From positions 39,096-63,344 of the forward strand of contig VHZZ01000784.1 of assembly GCA_009801015.1 (NCBI GenBank): a stretch of 24,249 bases of DNA, in the 5' to 3' direction. The notes below the pieces were generated by a model. That model did not search any database and had not been told where the DNA came from. It saw only the letters and a list, made by a program, of their open reading frames with translations. Made by a program: the position numbers and the translations under genes. The stretch comes from Silene noctiflora. Taxonomy: Eukaryota > Streptophyta > Magnoliopsida > Caryophyllales > Caryophyllaceae. Shown piece by piece: positions 9,701-19,154 of the stretch (positions are counted from its first letter, which is position 1; the number at the start of each line of letters is the position of its first letter).

Positions 9701-12700
9701 GTACCGTTTTGTCCCACAAAGGAACGCAATTAGGCATACAACAATTGCAACGGCACATATTCCATATCCCCATTTACGTCCCAAATTATCTTCTATGTAC
9801 ACCAAAATTGTCACGGCTGCCATGGACCCAATACTCACTATGAAGTAGAACCAATTGAAGAAGGTTGTCATTCTAGCCTTCTCTCCCTCGTCTTTGTCGT
9901 CGAACTGATCTGATCCGAACCCTGATACACTGGATTTTAGTCCACCGGTTCCTAAGGCCGTTAGGTATAGGGCTAAGTGGAGAACCCCGAGTTGTGTACC
10001 GTTTGCTGGTATGCATGTTGATGAGTGCTCGACGCATGCAGGTGGACGTAAGTTTGGGATTATGGTTGATATCGTCAAGATTGTTACACCCTGTACAGAA
10101 AGAAAAGTTGGTAATAATATAAATTTGTTTTCTTCAAAACACACTCGTCATTATTTCACAGTTGTAGATTCTTTAAAAATGTCAAAATCTTGGACCAAAA
10201 AACGATCATCCCTTAACAAGATGTTAAAGTAGAAATGTGATCTTACCAAAGCTTGGACAGTTGCAAAGATAGCAATTGTCAAGTACCTGTCAAAAGAAGG
10301 GGACATTACACAAACATGATTAGTTGATCATCATATATTCACATAAGATCAACAAACAAACCTTCTCATAAAACTAATTAATTGATAATTATATTAAATG
10401 CTTGTTTCTTCATTTAAAACATTTTTATATTATTTTTTAAACATTTTTGCTACTTCATTGATCAAGACTTAATGAGACGTGTTAAATAAAATATCTTTAT
10501 TTTTCGACACTTTTCATTGACAATGTTAATAGCCTATTAACCATGTACACCAGCTTAGTCACCCTTTTTAAGTAGTGACAAATTCGAATTTTAAAAGATA
10601 TGAACTAAGGTTATAAATCACGACTAAAGATAAGATTATTCCTTATCTACTAAAAGAATAGGTGAATTTACAAATTTTTCCTCCAAAAAACATCTTTTTA
10701 AATAAGGAAGCTATTGATAATTTAATTGCATGTATTTACTAAACAAGAAAATTAATAATTATAATGTATTTCATTATATAATTTTTTTCATTAAAAATAA
10801 TTTTCTCATCAAATTATATAATTTTCACTAAATACTAAACTATAATATTTTAATTAAAGTATAAATAATATAAAATTATAAACTATTAAATCTTTTATTA
10901 ATGTTATTATTTGAGAATGACTTGACCCATACTATTCATACTATGTATAAACAAAACTATAAATCGTTTTGATTACTTTCATAACAAAAAAATTGAGATG
11001 ATTTATAAATTGAAATCATTAATTTTATGGTTTTTTTTTTTTAAAAAAAAAAAATCTTTCTGATAAAAAGTACTTCAGTATTAATTTTTCTTTTTTACTC
11101 GAAACAAAATACAATAACGAGAAAAGTGAAAAATTAATGAGATACCGCTATTATTTTACAGTTCAATTTTATTGATTAATTTTACATTTCATTTTTTTTT
11201 CTCATATCAAAATATAATGACGTGAAATATAAAAAATTAATGAGGTGTTAATTTAGTAGCATGATCAAGTAATACGAAAATAAAAACTCTATAAAAACTG
11301 CGTATTCATTACGCGGGATATCATATACTCTAAATTCATCGTCGATACTAGATATTCAAATAACACCCGATTTAATTTATGTGGTCTAAACCATGGGTTT
11401 ATCTAGGATAAAAATGGACAAAATCCAGCTTGAATAGAGATAACTTAGGACCAGAAAATCGATTAAACGTTGTAAAGTGACAACTCCACTTCACAAGTCA
11501 CTTGTATTAATTGAAATGTGCAAAAAATTGTATTACTACGTATCATTCACGTTCTTGTCTATTGATCATAGGACCATAACTTGTCACTGTTCAATTCCTC
11601 ATTTTGTGAATCTTTTCCGTTTATTCCAAGTTTCTCAAAGTAGAAAGCCCCATTTTTGTTCTCCTATAAACTTTTTAGGACCTTCGAACATGTCTTATTC
11701 TCTTTTATACATGTCATACATCATACTCCGTATATCGTATATACCGTATGTATATACGTAGTTGCTTAATTTCTCTTTTTCGTAATGAGTTTCCACGTCA
11801 TTTATGCATACATTATGTGAAATTTTTTACTTTATGACCGTAAATTAATAAGATTGGAAAATGTAAAACGGCAATATTAATAAAATAAGTATTAGCTATT
11901 TAGTATATGTTTACGTTGTATTATTTTGAGTACAATAACATGTAACCGAGCTTGTATGTTATAGAACTGTTAATATTATATAGGAGCTCTCGAGTTTAGG
12001 ATTAAATCAAGAGTTTTTTGCGAAAAACTACCTAATATTTACCCCATTTTCATAAATACTACCTAAAGTTTTTAATTTTGCGAGAAACTATCTAATATTT
12101 TTTAACTTTTGTCGAACACTACCAAATTTAAATTTCCGATCAAATTACACAAAATTCTTAATCGAAAACATTATTTTTGGCATATTACATACACTATTTA
12201 CTTTACTTAACCACCGCCAACTGTTTTGATTAGCTACTAACTTAGTTACTTCAATTTTTTTACTTCAATTTTGACTAGTTTGACTGCGATTATGGCTAAT
12301 TTGGACGAAATGATGACTAATTTGATGGGCATTTTGATTTGTTTGTCGGAAATTTAGTTAATTTGGCAAAAAAATTGTCGATTTTGCTCATTAATTTCAA
12401 TTTGGTAGTGTTTGACAAAAGATATAAAANATTAGGTAGTTTCTAGCAAAATTAAAAACTTTAGGTAGTATTTATGAAAATGAGGTAAATACTAGGTAGT
12501 TTTTCACAAAAAAAATCTTAAATCAAATATTTATAAGTACTTCCCATACAATATTATTTATTGACTTAAAAAAATGGTTATTAGACTCTTAAATGTAAGG
12601 AGATGATGGAATATTATTATTAGAACTAAAAAAGAAAAACTAAAATTGAGAACAAATATTTTTATTGGTTTGTTGGTAATAAGTGATAAACCGTATATAT

Positions 12701-13846
12701 TCTATTTGTCTTATCTTGCAATAACACCGAAAATTGTCTAATTTGCTAAAATGGGAGTAGTAAGGAAAAAAAAATATTACTCCCTCTATACATTTCACGG
12801 GTATTATTACAACTTTTTTGAAAATATGAAATTAGTCGATCTAATATTATTACTATTTTTTGAAAATATAAAATTAGTTGTTCTGATAAATCAAACGTGA
12901 CAATTTGACAAGATATTTCGCGTATATTTAGATGAATTAACGATCAAAGGAGGATATAATTTGGGACGAAGTGAGTATAAAATAATTTAGGATCGTAAAA
13001 GTGGACGTAAAACGAGTATATATATATAATAGAAAAACTAACCGGCCAAGGAAAGTGTCAGCAACGAAGCCACCAAGAAGACATAACATGAAAGACGTGC
13101 CAAGGAAATTGGTGACGGTATTAGCTGAGGTTGCATTGCCTAAATGCATTACCCCAGTTAAGTATGTCACCAAATTGAACGCAATTCCTAGTGTTATCAA
13201 CCTTTCACACGTCTCAACACCTACAAAAACACATTTTACCATCAAATATCAACTTTTTCATAACGGTTACAGAACCAGGATTTATAGTTCGATGACACAA
13301 AAAGGTGATGACCTAACTTTTTTTGGAATTTTCAACATTTTCATTGAAAAGAAATTAAAACTTTAAATCAGAAGTTAGTCTTTTGAATGTCTAGGGTTAA
13401 GGAAGTCATTGCCTAACGGAGTTGAGATCATCTATCCCAGTTTTATCCCGTTGCTTTTATGTAGCGATACTTATCAATTAACATTGTACGTAATAAAACT
13501 GATAGCAGTTTCAGTTTAAACTAATGACGTGTCACGAAGAATACATAGTGGAATACACTAAGATTGGACACAAAATGGGACAAAGAATCTGCTCTCGCTC
13601 ACTTAGACACCATGATATGTGTAATAATAACTTTTATTAAAAAACAATAGCGGATTTAAGGAGGCCGAGCTAGGTGATATCAGTCAATCAAATATTGAAA
13701 AATAAGTTAGTAAGGATTAATGAAGCACCTAGGATCATGGCCGAGCTAACCCAACCACCGGTTTTCGACCGGTTAGCCGGAAGGCCCTTGTAATCCCATG
13801 CATCCGAGAGTGTTTTTCCATAATCATCGGTTATAGGAAGAGCCAT
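5856..13846 (-). CDS. NPF6.3-like: NRT1.1/NPF6.3-like nitrate transporter, five exons, 593 aa
   Basis: Join of 13846-13729, 13220-13043, 10286-10247, 10090-9525 and 6735-5856 (1782 nt with stop). The product is a 12-helix major facilitator of the NPF (NRT1/PTR) family, expected at the plasma membrane and importing nitrate with protons. Visible: the proton-coupling ExxER motif (E42, E45, R46), a threonine in RYLT (T102) matching the CIPK23-phosphorylated Thr101 of Arabidopsis NRT1.1, K164 and E478 matching its K164-E476 salt bridge, the FGSDQFD signature (170-176), and H354 and T358 in TM7 matching nitrate-binding H356 and T360. Approximate helices: 33-60, 74-93, 100-124, 146-163, 190-209, 221-238, then a long loop (239-338), 340-362, 379-399, 420-438, 461-482, 501-523, 545-566. 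Arabidopsis NRT1.1 is about 590 residues, so length fits. Odd: acidic E349 in TM7 and a 40-nt exon. Residue equivalences are from recalled knowledge; a paralogue within NPF6 is possible. Confidence 0.95.
7533..7620. mobile_element. Small Stowaway-like MITE in intron 4
   Basis: Opens TACTTCCGTCATATTCATTT and closes in AATGATTGAAACGGAGGGAC, the reverse complement of the CTCCGT-type terminus. Under 100 bp and diverged. Confidence 0.6.
7658..7751. mobile_element. Second small Stowaway-like MITE in intron 4
   Basis: Starts TACTCTCTCTGTC and ends TGACGGAAGTA, with TA at both ends as expected for Tc1/mariner-type MITEs. It shares the ATTTTAATTAAAG core with the element just before it, so the two are related copies. 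Confidence 0.6.
8404..8592. mobile_element. Foldback MITE, GACGGATAGTG family, in intron 4
   Basis: Long inverted arms: GAAGACGGATAGTGTCCC on the left and CACTATCCGTCTTC on the right, each also holding a smaller palindrome around GTGACGGATAGTG or its relative. The interior has AAAGCAAGTGGGAGGACAAG. A related copy lies at 22034-22210. Confidence 0.7.
9525..10090 (-). CDS. NPF gene exon 4 (residues 113-301, part)
   Basis: The acceptor is CTGTACAG|GGTGTA (AG at 10092-10091). It encodes the end of TM3, TM4 with GTGGLK (K164), the FGSDQFD signature, TM5, TM6 and the first part of the cytoplasmic loop, and ends in HSKQF plus CG of Arg301. The donor is CG|GTTAGT at 9524, the same sequence as the exon 2 donor. 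Confidence 0.94.
10091..10246 (-). other. NPF gene intron 3 (156 bp)
   Basis: Short GT-AG intron between the microexon and exon 4: donor GTAAGA, acceptor CTGTACAG. A normal plant intron size, with no insertion seen. Confidence 0.9.
10247..10286 (-). CDS. NPF gene exon 3, 40-nt microexon (end of R99 to L112)
   Basis: The acceptor is TTTGACAG|G (AG at 10288-10287) and the donor TTG|GTAAGA. The 40 nt encode YLTIAIFATVQAL after completing the Arg99 codon, which is the expected start of TM3. It holds Thr102, equivalent to the regulatory Thr101 of Arabidopsis NRT1.1. It is too short to be seen as an open reading frame, but without it exons 2 and 4 are out of frame and TM3 is broken. Confidence 0.93.
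10646..11333 (+). mobile_element. Non-autonomous Helitron-like element in intron 2
   Basis: Starts TCTACTAAAAGAATAGGTGA after an A, and near its end has a GC stem around TGCGTATTCATTACGCGGG, as in Helitron 3' ends. The whole length matches 19511-20215 in reverse orientation. The 3' terminus is uncertain: a CTAA at 11330-11333 or a CTAG at 11348-11351 could be the end. No coding capacity. Confidence 0.65.
12011..12517. mobile_element. Mutator-like foldback MITE in intron 2, 9-bp target duplication
   Basis: Inverted arms of about 125 bp (12011-12135 and 12395-12517): GAGTTTTTTGCGAAAAACTA against GATTTTTTTTGTGAAAAACT on the other strand. They are flanked by TTAAATCAA at 12002-12010 and 12518-12526, a perfect 9-bp direct repeat. 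Long terminal repeats and 9-bp flanks fit a Mutator-type MITE. The one ambiguous base of the window (12430) lies in its right arm. Confidence 0.8.
12778..12977. mobile_element. Stowaway-like MITE next to exon 2
   Basis: Begins TACTCCCTCTATACATTTCA and ends GGGACGAAGTGAGTA, with TA at each end. A typical Tc1/mariner MITE of 200 bp, lying 66 bp downstream of exon 2 inside intron 2. Confidence 0.75.
13043..13220 (-). CDS. NPF gene exon 2 (residues 40-99, part)
   Basis: The acceptor is TTTTTGTAG at 13221, and the exon starts with the rest of the Gly40 codon. It carries the ExxER motif, TM1 and TM2, and ends in ADTFLG plus CG of Arg99. The donor is CG|GTTAGT (GT at 13042-13041). The reading frame runs on into intron 2, so an unspliced call would add a false tail. 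Confidence 0.93.
13221..13728 (-). other. NPF gene intron 1 (508 bp)
   Basis: GT-AG intron between residues 39 and 40, AT-rich. I saw no transposon terminus in it. The plus-strand open frame at 13001-13366 overlaps exon 2 and this intron and is a shadow of the real gene. Confidence 0.85.
13729..13846 (-). CDS. NPF gene exon 1 (residues 1-39 plus one base)
   Basis: Begins MALPITDDYGKTLSDAWDYK and ends in SSAMIL plus one base of the Gly40 codon. The donor is G|GTGCTT (GT at 13728-13727). The SKTGGW motif (27-32) before TM1 is typical of the NRT1.1 group. The start is the first ATG after a short pyrimidine-rich leader. Without splicing, translation would stop within about 16 codons. Confidence 0.92.
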
Positions 13847-13935
13847 TGCAAGTTTTTAGAGTAGAACTATTAATTAGAGAAGGGAATAAAAAGAGAGATT
13901 CTTGGAAGTTATGAATGAGAGAATATGGAGAGGAA

Positions 13936-13952
13936 GTGACCTTTTTATAGCT
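13936..13952 (-). promoter_or_regulatory. TATA box and core promoter of the NPF gene
   Basis: On the minus strand CTATAAAAAGG (13950-13940) lies about 100 nt upstream of the ATG at 13846. It is followed by a CT-rich leader with several TCTCT runs. A transcription start near 13910-13920 would give a 5' UTR of about 70 nt without upstream ATG-rich sequence. Position and sequence fit a plant TATA promoter; the start site is inferred. Confidence 0.7.
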
Positions 13953-14877
13953 GTGGATTGGGAAGGAAAAAATAGGGAGAGGGAGCAAAATAATGTTAAC
14001 TCATTACATGTCATGTATCATTGTGGACCAACCTTGATGTATAAATTATGATTAATTTATTTCTAAACTTGTAATTATGATAATTGACACCCAAGCTTGA
14101 GCTAGAAGAATCAATTGAATCAATTATATGGAATTAATAAAACATTTTTAAATATTCTTATTACCCTAATTTTGAAGACAAGTGTATTGCAAGATTGGTA
14201 TCTTATCTTGAGACCAACTCACAAATTAAAAAAAATTTGATGTCTATGTGTTCATTATTTAGTTTATGGATAACTGATCGGGTTTATATAAATTTTTCAG
14301 TTTTTCCATATTTTATTGGATGTTATGAGTTTATCGGCATATAATGAGGTTTTAAGCCGCATAAAACAATTTGTACACGATTGTAAGATAAAACAGTGAA
14401 TGTCATTCTAAAAAAGAATTTATGTTGTTTTATAGGTATGAGTAATAATTTTCACTAGAGTTATCTTTTTTTCGTAGTATATAAAATATTGAGATTATAG
14501 ATGATGTATTATGTATATATGATTGTAAAAAAAACCCTTTTGACTTTGTGTTAATTTAAATGGTTATTTTAAGTTAATTCATCTAAAAGTACCTCGTCTG
14601 ATATTGGATTACTCATTTGAAAACAAATACTTGCTTTTGTGAGTGATGATTGTGCATGTGAGCTTAACTAGTTTATTAAGCATAGTATCAACTCGTTCTA
14701 CTTTTATACTTTGTTCCTACTTTTTGAGATTAGAACGAGCATAGATTATGTTAATCAACTCTTAAAATACTCCATTATTCATCAAAATATCTATATGAGA
14801 TCATTGGTACACAAAAACAATTTAAAAGTTTATATTATAACATTAAGTACCGAAAAAAAGGGAAATTAGTCAGGATA
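13953..14877. other. Upstream region, no feature recognised
   Basis: AT-rich sequence upstream of the transporter promoter. I found no open frame with domain similarity and no transposon termini. It may hold distal promoter elements. Confidence 0.5.
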
Positions 14878-14982
14878 GTCGCTCCTCTGAACAATGCAAC
14901 ATATGAAACTTAGTTTACATTATTTTATTTTTCACTTACAAAATAAAATAAATGTAAATTATTTACTGCAATAGAGGGAGTA
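14878..14982. mobile_element. Stowaway-like MITE
   Basis: Left end TAGTCGCTCCTCTGAACAAT and right end GCAATAGAGGGAGTA are diverged inverted termini. The centre folds as TTTACATTATTTTATTTT against AAAATAAAATAAATGTAAA. Confidence 0.55.
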
Positions 14983-15127
14983 CTTATCAATAAAGAATTA
15001 CATTACAATACTCCCTATTTAGTTAGGCATTTATACCTATATTTGACATGAGGGAATTAATAGGTCTTATACTGTACTATAGCTCACTTAAAAATCTTTA
15101 TACTATCAACTTTTTCACAAATTCTCA

Positions 15128-15271
15128 TTTAAGATGGAACTACCCGTCTTAAACTTAAAACAAGTCAAGTAATGACCCATTTGTATAGATAGGACAAAGG
15201 ACTTGTTATTCCCAAGATATTTCCTTTTTTTCTTATCCTTACAAGTGAATACTACTTGACCTGTCTTAAGA
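15128..15271. mobile_element. Possible diverged foldback element
   Basis: The left end after CACAAATTCTCATTTAAGAT and the right end ACTTGACCTGTCTTAAGAG are weak inverted matches. The CACAAATTCTCATT lead-in is the same as for the foldback copies at 15594 and 8592 (reverse). Confidence 0.35.
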
Positions 15272-15593
15272 GAAACTTATTGCAACTTTTTTGCATGGAC
15301 CTCAAATTGGGTGGAAAAGAGGAAAATTCCAAAAAGGGTAGGCAACTTTATTAAGGTTAGAAAATGTCATCCAAGAATAGGACTAAAGAAGTAAATATCC
15401 AAGGATTGAGGGAAAGCGCACAAAAAAAAGAATGTAGGGCAGCAAATAAACGTAAGCGCAACACCGTTCATTGTGGTTCACTATTGTAGTAACTATATAT
15501 GCCCTTAAAACTCGTAATAAACTTATGTTTGTCCATGCAGGTTCGAGTTCATTCATTCCACATTTTTGCTATTTCTTTTTCACAAATTCTCAT

Positions 15594-15647
15594 TTGTGAC
15601 GGGTGTGAACACGTCACAAGCTTGTGACGTGTTCACACCCATCACAA
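15594..15647. repeat. Compact foldback: 27-bp arms, no spacer
   Basis: TTGTGACGGGTGTGAACACG leads a 27-bp arm that meets its reverse complement directly at CAAG|CTTG, with one mismatch. It is flanked by CACAAATTCTCATT and CAAGACGGATTG, which are shared with 18654-18786. Confidence 0.85.
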
Positions 15648-15910
15648 GCAAGACGGATTGTTTCTTTTTAGCAACCAAACAACCCTCTATCCTTATATTA
15701 AATTCCTATAAACTTTCATATTATGTGATTTGTCAAAACAATAAAACAATTACCGTATAGTCTCTCTTTATCACAATTTTTTGTTTAAAACAACATTTAC
15801 AACCGTTTTAAATGATGTTAAAATGAAAGAGAAATTGTACTTAATTTATAACTGTCTCAAACAAATACTAAATTTATCTTTATATTTATAGAGGTCGAAA
15901 TGAAGCAAGG

Positions 15911-16000
15911 GTAACAACAACAACAACAACAACAGAGCCTTAATCCCAAAATGATTTGGGGTCGGCTGACATGAATCATCGTTTAGAACCGTTAATGGGT
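15911..16000. repeat. AAC microsatellite and CCCAAAATGATTTGGGG repeat
   Basis: A run of about seven AAC units is followed by GAGCCTTAATCCCAAAATGA with a CCCAAA/TTTGGG stem and GGTCGGCTGACATGAATC. I recognise this as a widely dispersed plant repeat end, probably retroposon-derived, but cannot name the family with certainty. Confidence 0.55.
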
Positions 16001-16516
16001 AAACGCACACCTCAAAATGCGAAAACAGAAAAGGGAGAGTGAAAAACAAAAGGGGAGTGAAACATATACAGGAGCCAAACTAAACTTATAGGTTTTAAAA
16101 TCGGAGTCCGGTTTTCTTTTATAAAAACTAAAAATTTAAATCGATGATAAAGATTAAATATGATTTTGAAAACCGAAATAAAATAAAGCAAGGGTTTTGA
16201 AATAAAATAAAATTAATATAACAATCATATAAATAGAATGAAAGGAGAAATACAACTATTGTGTGGAGTATAAACTTTACCAGTTAGCACCTATGTTATG
16301 CTCTTACTATTTGATTCTAACATAGGGAGTAATAATGTAATATAATACTCGTAGATTCAATGATACATGCACATTCACATTACTCATTATTCTTTCAGCT
16401 GATCCAAAAGGCACTTTGATTCCATTGACCACTCAACAAGTGGACTGAATCTAATTATAGCAGGTTTACAGAAGGCTCCCTTCATTTATTTTTTCCAATA
16501 TTATCGGTTTAGAAAC

Positions 16517-16847
16517 TATTCCCTCCAATCCGCTATTTTCTCCCCTTTTCAAGTGGACACAAGGATTAAGAGAGGGAGTATTATATTGATAAACGAAAAT
16601 GTGAGGTTGGGGGATTGTAGAGGGGTAGTAGTAATTAGGAATAAAATAAGAAGAAAAGAGTTGGTGGAGTTTGGTGATACGAGAGAGTGATGAATAAAAT
16701 AAGAGTAAAAGTGTTGGGTGGGGTTTGGTGATAAGAGAGAGGATGAATAAAATAAGAGTAAATTGTTACCAAAAATAGAAAGGGGGAGAAAACCTGAATA
16801 ATCCGTTTTAGGAAATAGGGAAGAAAATAGAGGATTGGAGGGAGTAG
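16517..16847. mobile_element. Stowaway-like MITE
   Basis: Starts TATTCCCTCCAATCCGCTAT and ends GAGGATTGGAGGGAGTA, inverted ends about 25 bp long with TA flanks. The interior has two diverged copies of AAAATAAGAGTAAA-GTTG-type sequence near 16640-16760. Confidence 0.75.
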
Positions 16848-16852
16848 TATAA

Positions 16853-17154
16853 ATCGAGCCCGATTGCGCGGTTTTTAGATATGAATATTAAAGAAAATAA
16901 CAATTATACAACTGATATTTAACTCAATTTGAAATTTAATTGCAAAAATTATTATTATTATTAATGTTTTGTATTAATCGGTGGAAAAACGAAAGTTCAG
17001 TATAATTAAAGTGTAGATATAATATAATGAAAGCTCAATTACAGATATAATATGATAGAAGCTCAATACAAATATGATATAATGAAAACCCAATTATAAC
17101 CAAATTCATTTAGGGCGAGAAAATTTTGGAGATCTCTTATTCTTTTAGTATAAG
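16853..17154 (-). mobile_element. Diverged Helitron-like fragment
   Basis: On the minus strand it starts TATACTAAAAGAATAAGAG and ends with a degenerate GC stem around CCGCGCAATCGGGC. This parallels the ends of 19511-20215. No intact TC start or CTRR end was seen. Confidence 0.45.
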
Positions 17155-17176
17155 GGGGATTACAAAGTACAATAAT

Positions 17177-17375
17177 GTTCCCTCCGTCTCAGTTACTTGT
17201 TATCTATTCATTTGAACATTAAGACCAAGAAAATGAGATGAAGAAAAAATGATAAACTAAAGGATTATCTCATATGTCCACTTGTATAGTTCTTACCAAA
17301 ATAAAAATAGATAACAATTGAGCGATACACGCCAAAACAGAAATAGATAACAACTGATCGTGACGGAGAGAGTAG
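17177..17375. mobile_element. Stowaway-like MITE, first of a tandem pair
   Basis: Starts TCCCTCCGTCTCAGTTACTT and ends GATCGTGACGGAGAGAGTA. The inner arms contain TTATCTATT and AATAGATAA repeats, the latter twice near the right end. Confidence 0.7.
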
Positions 17376-17556
17376 TATTCCTTCTGTCTCAGCCATTTGT
17401 TTACTTTTGGTTTTAGGATAGAGACCGAAGAAAGATGAGAGACCTAATTAGTAGATAACAAGTGGATAAAATCGAGTGTGAAAAATCAAATTGCTCATAA
17501 AAAACATTCATAAAATAAAAAGGCAAACAATTAATTGAGACATCCGAAATAGAATA
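17376..17556. mobile_element. Stowaway-like MITE, second of a tandem pair
   Basis: Starts TATTCCTTCTGTCTCAGCCA, immediately after the previous element, and ends AATTGAGACATCCGAAATAG. It shares the family termini but is more diverged on the right. Confidence 0.6.
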
Positions 17557-17799
17557 TGGAAAGTAATGACCAGGACCAAGGTAATAATACTGAGTACATA
17601 TATCCATCATATAACTCCATTATTTGAAAATTGAAAGGAATAAACGCAAATTGTTGGTTGTTATAAGGGAAACCAGGAACTTAAATAATTTTAAAAGTGA
17701 TTATTGTCCACTTTTTATGTTACATTTTACTACATTTGGTATAGTTTGTAACTTTGGTGTGGGTATTATAAATTTATAACACTCTCATGGATAAATTTT

Positions 17800-17909
17800 A
17801 ACTTATTAATATTTTAAAACTTATATTTTGTTAGATACCAACTGATACAAATAGATAACAATTTATATAAATATATAACAAAATATAAGTTTTAAAATAT
17901 TAATAAGTT
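17800..17909. repeat. Perfect 34-bp inverted repeat with 42-bp spacer
   Basis: Arm 17800-17833 (starts AACTTATTAATATTTTAAAA) is matched exactly by 17876-17909 on the other strand. No target duplication was seen. Confidence 0.9.
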
Positions 17910-18653
17910 GGTTGATACATTTGTGTTGCTTATTGAGAAGCCTAATAAAATTGATCTTGGTGTACTTTTGCTAAGGAAAAAAATTTAAGAAGAGTGATGA
18001 ATTCTCTAAGGTTCGAGAATTACGAGGTAAAAAGATCGTCCCTCGTTTTATCATGAAAACAAAAAATTACGTAAAGAGTATTAAAAATAACGGGTTTTTT
18101 TAACGTGTATCCTAAGGACACATAATAAGAAATCATTTAAGGAAAAATATTTAGGATTCAATGACGAGAAATAGATTGATATTCTCATTCTTATCATTTT
18201 AAAGAAGGAATCTTAAACAAATCGTCTTATATGGTTTTTATCATGTGCTTTTAGGTTATACGTTAAAAAAAAAGTTTGTTAACCCTAATTCTTCAATTTA
18301 CTCGTATTAATTAAATGAGTTACTTAAATGAGATATGGAAAATGTAAACAAAAAGATGGAATCAAATGTGTTATGTGTGAATTAGCCTGATTTTCTGTGA
18401 AAATAGCAATTTAAAGTTTTAATAAATCTTATATACGTCCGTATATGATTGGAGAATATCTAATTGGCCAATTGAAATATCTATATTACAGTTTCAACAT
18501 GAAGTCTACTTCTGACAAGTGGATTAGACTAAGCAATATTGGCGTTATTTTAAAAAAAACATAAACTTGGTAAAAAAAATAAAAAATTAGTTATAACGCA
18601 AGACGGTCACACTTTGATGATCCATTTATATATAAAAGAACATAAATTCTCAA
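17910..18653. other. No feature recognised
   Basis: AT-rich intergenic DNA with short A- and T-runs, no open frame of interest and no transposon ends seen. Confidence 0.5.
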
Positions 18654-18786
18654 TTGTGACGGGTGTGAACAAGTCACAAACTTGTGACGTGAGACAACCT
18701 TGTAAGTGAGAGAAGTAAGTGGGAGTGCTCATTCGTCTCATGCCACAAGTTTGTGACATGTCCACACCTGTCACAAGTAAGACGGA
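18654..18786. mobile_element. Foldback MITE, TTGTGACGGGTGTGAAC family
   Basis: Left arm TTGTGACGGGTGTGAACAAG and right arm (reverse strand) CTTGTGACAGGTGTGGACAT align for about 45 bp. Each arm also contains a smaller palindrome at CACAAACTTGTG. It is the larger relative of the hairpin at 15594-15647. Confidence 0.75.
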
Positions 18787-19154
18787 CTGATAAAAGAACA
18801 TTCACTTTTAATAAATGAGTTATCTTTCTGTATAATGGGTCCGTCTTACAGTGTGAAATCGTATTACAATATAGTTTGTGAAAAAAAATGAGGGTTATTT
18901 CAATTTGCGTGCTTATATAATGGAAATATGCAACTATGATTATTTGAAAAATAATTGTGAAACTTACACATCCAAACTACTTATGCTCTTTCTATGCTTT
19001 CTAGTTTAGTTTGTGTAATGAACTATTTAGTTTTGGGCTTATCCCACTTCTCTTCACCAAAAAATAAAAAAGTAAAAAAATAAAAAATAAAAATTACATG
19101 GATCTCATAATAATCAATCATATATTTTGAGATTTAGTATTTTAAGTTAATAAT
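18787..19154. other. No feature recognised
   Basis: AT-rich intergenic stretch with A-run-rich low-complexity sequence near 19060-19095. Confidence 0.5.

Larger units (their letters stand above)
10287..13042 (-). other. NPF gene intron 2 (about 2.76 kb, transposon-rich)
   Basis: GT-AG intron separating exon 2 from the 40-nt exon 3. It contains a Helitron-like element (10646-11333), a Mutator-like MITE (12011-12517) and a Stowaway-like MITE (12778-12977) that ends 66 bp from exon 2. The stretches 10287-10645 and 11352-12001 are AT-rich with no recognisable gene. 11031-11055 is a T-run followed by an A-run. Confidence 0.88.

Noticed and set aside
11477..11761. Open frame of 94 codons in intron 2
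   Set aside because: AT-rich, hydrophobic by composition, with no motif; lies within an intron of the opposite strand.
12937..13042. Extension of the exon 2 frame past GGCCG
   Set aside because: The frame continues by chance into intron 2 (LVFLLYIYT and on). A GT donor at 13042 and the 40-nt exon restore the family sequence.
13001..13366. Plus-strand open frame of 121 codons
   Set aside because: Antisense shadow of exon 2 and intron 1; no domain similarity.
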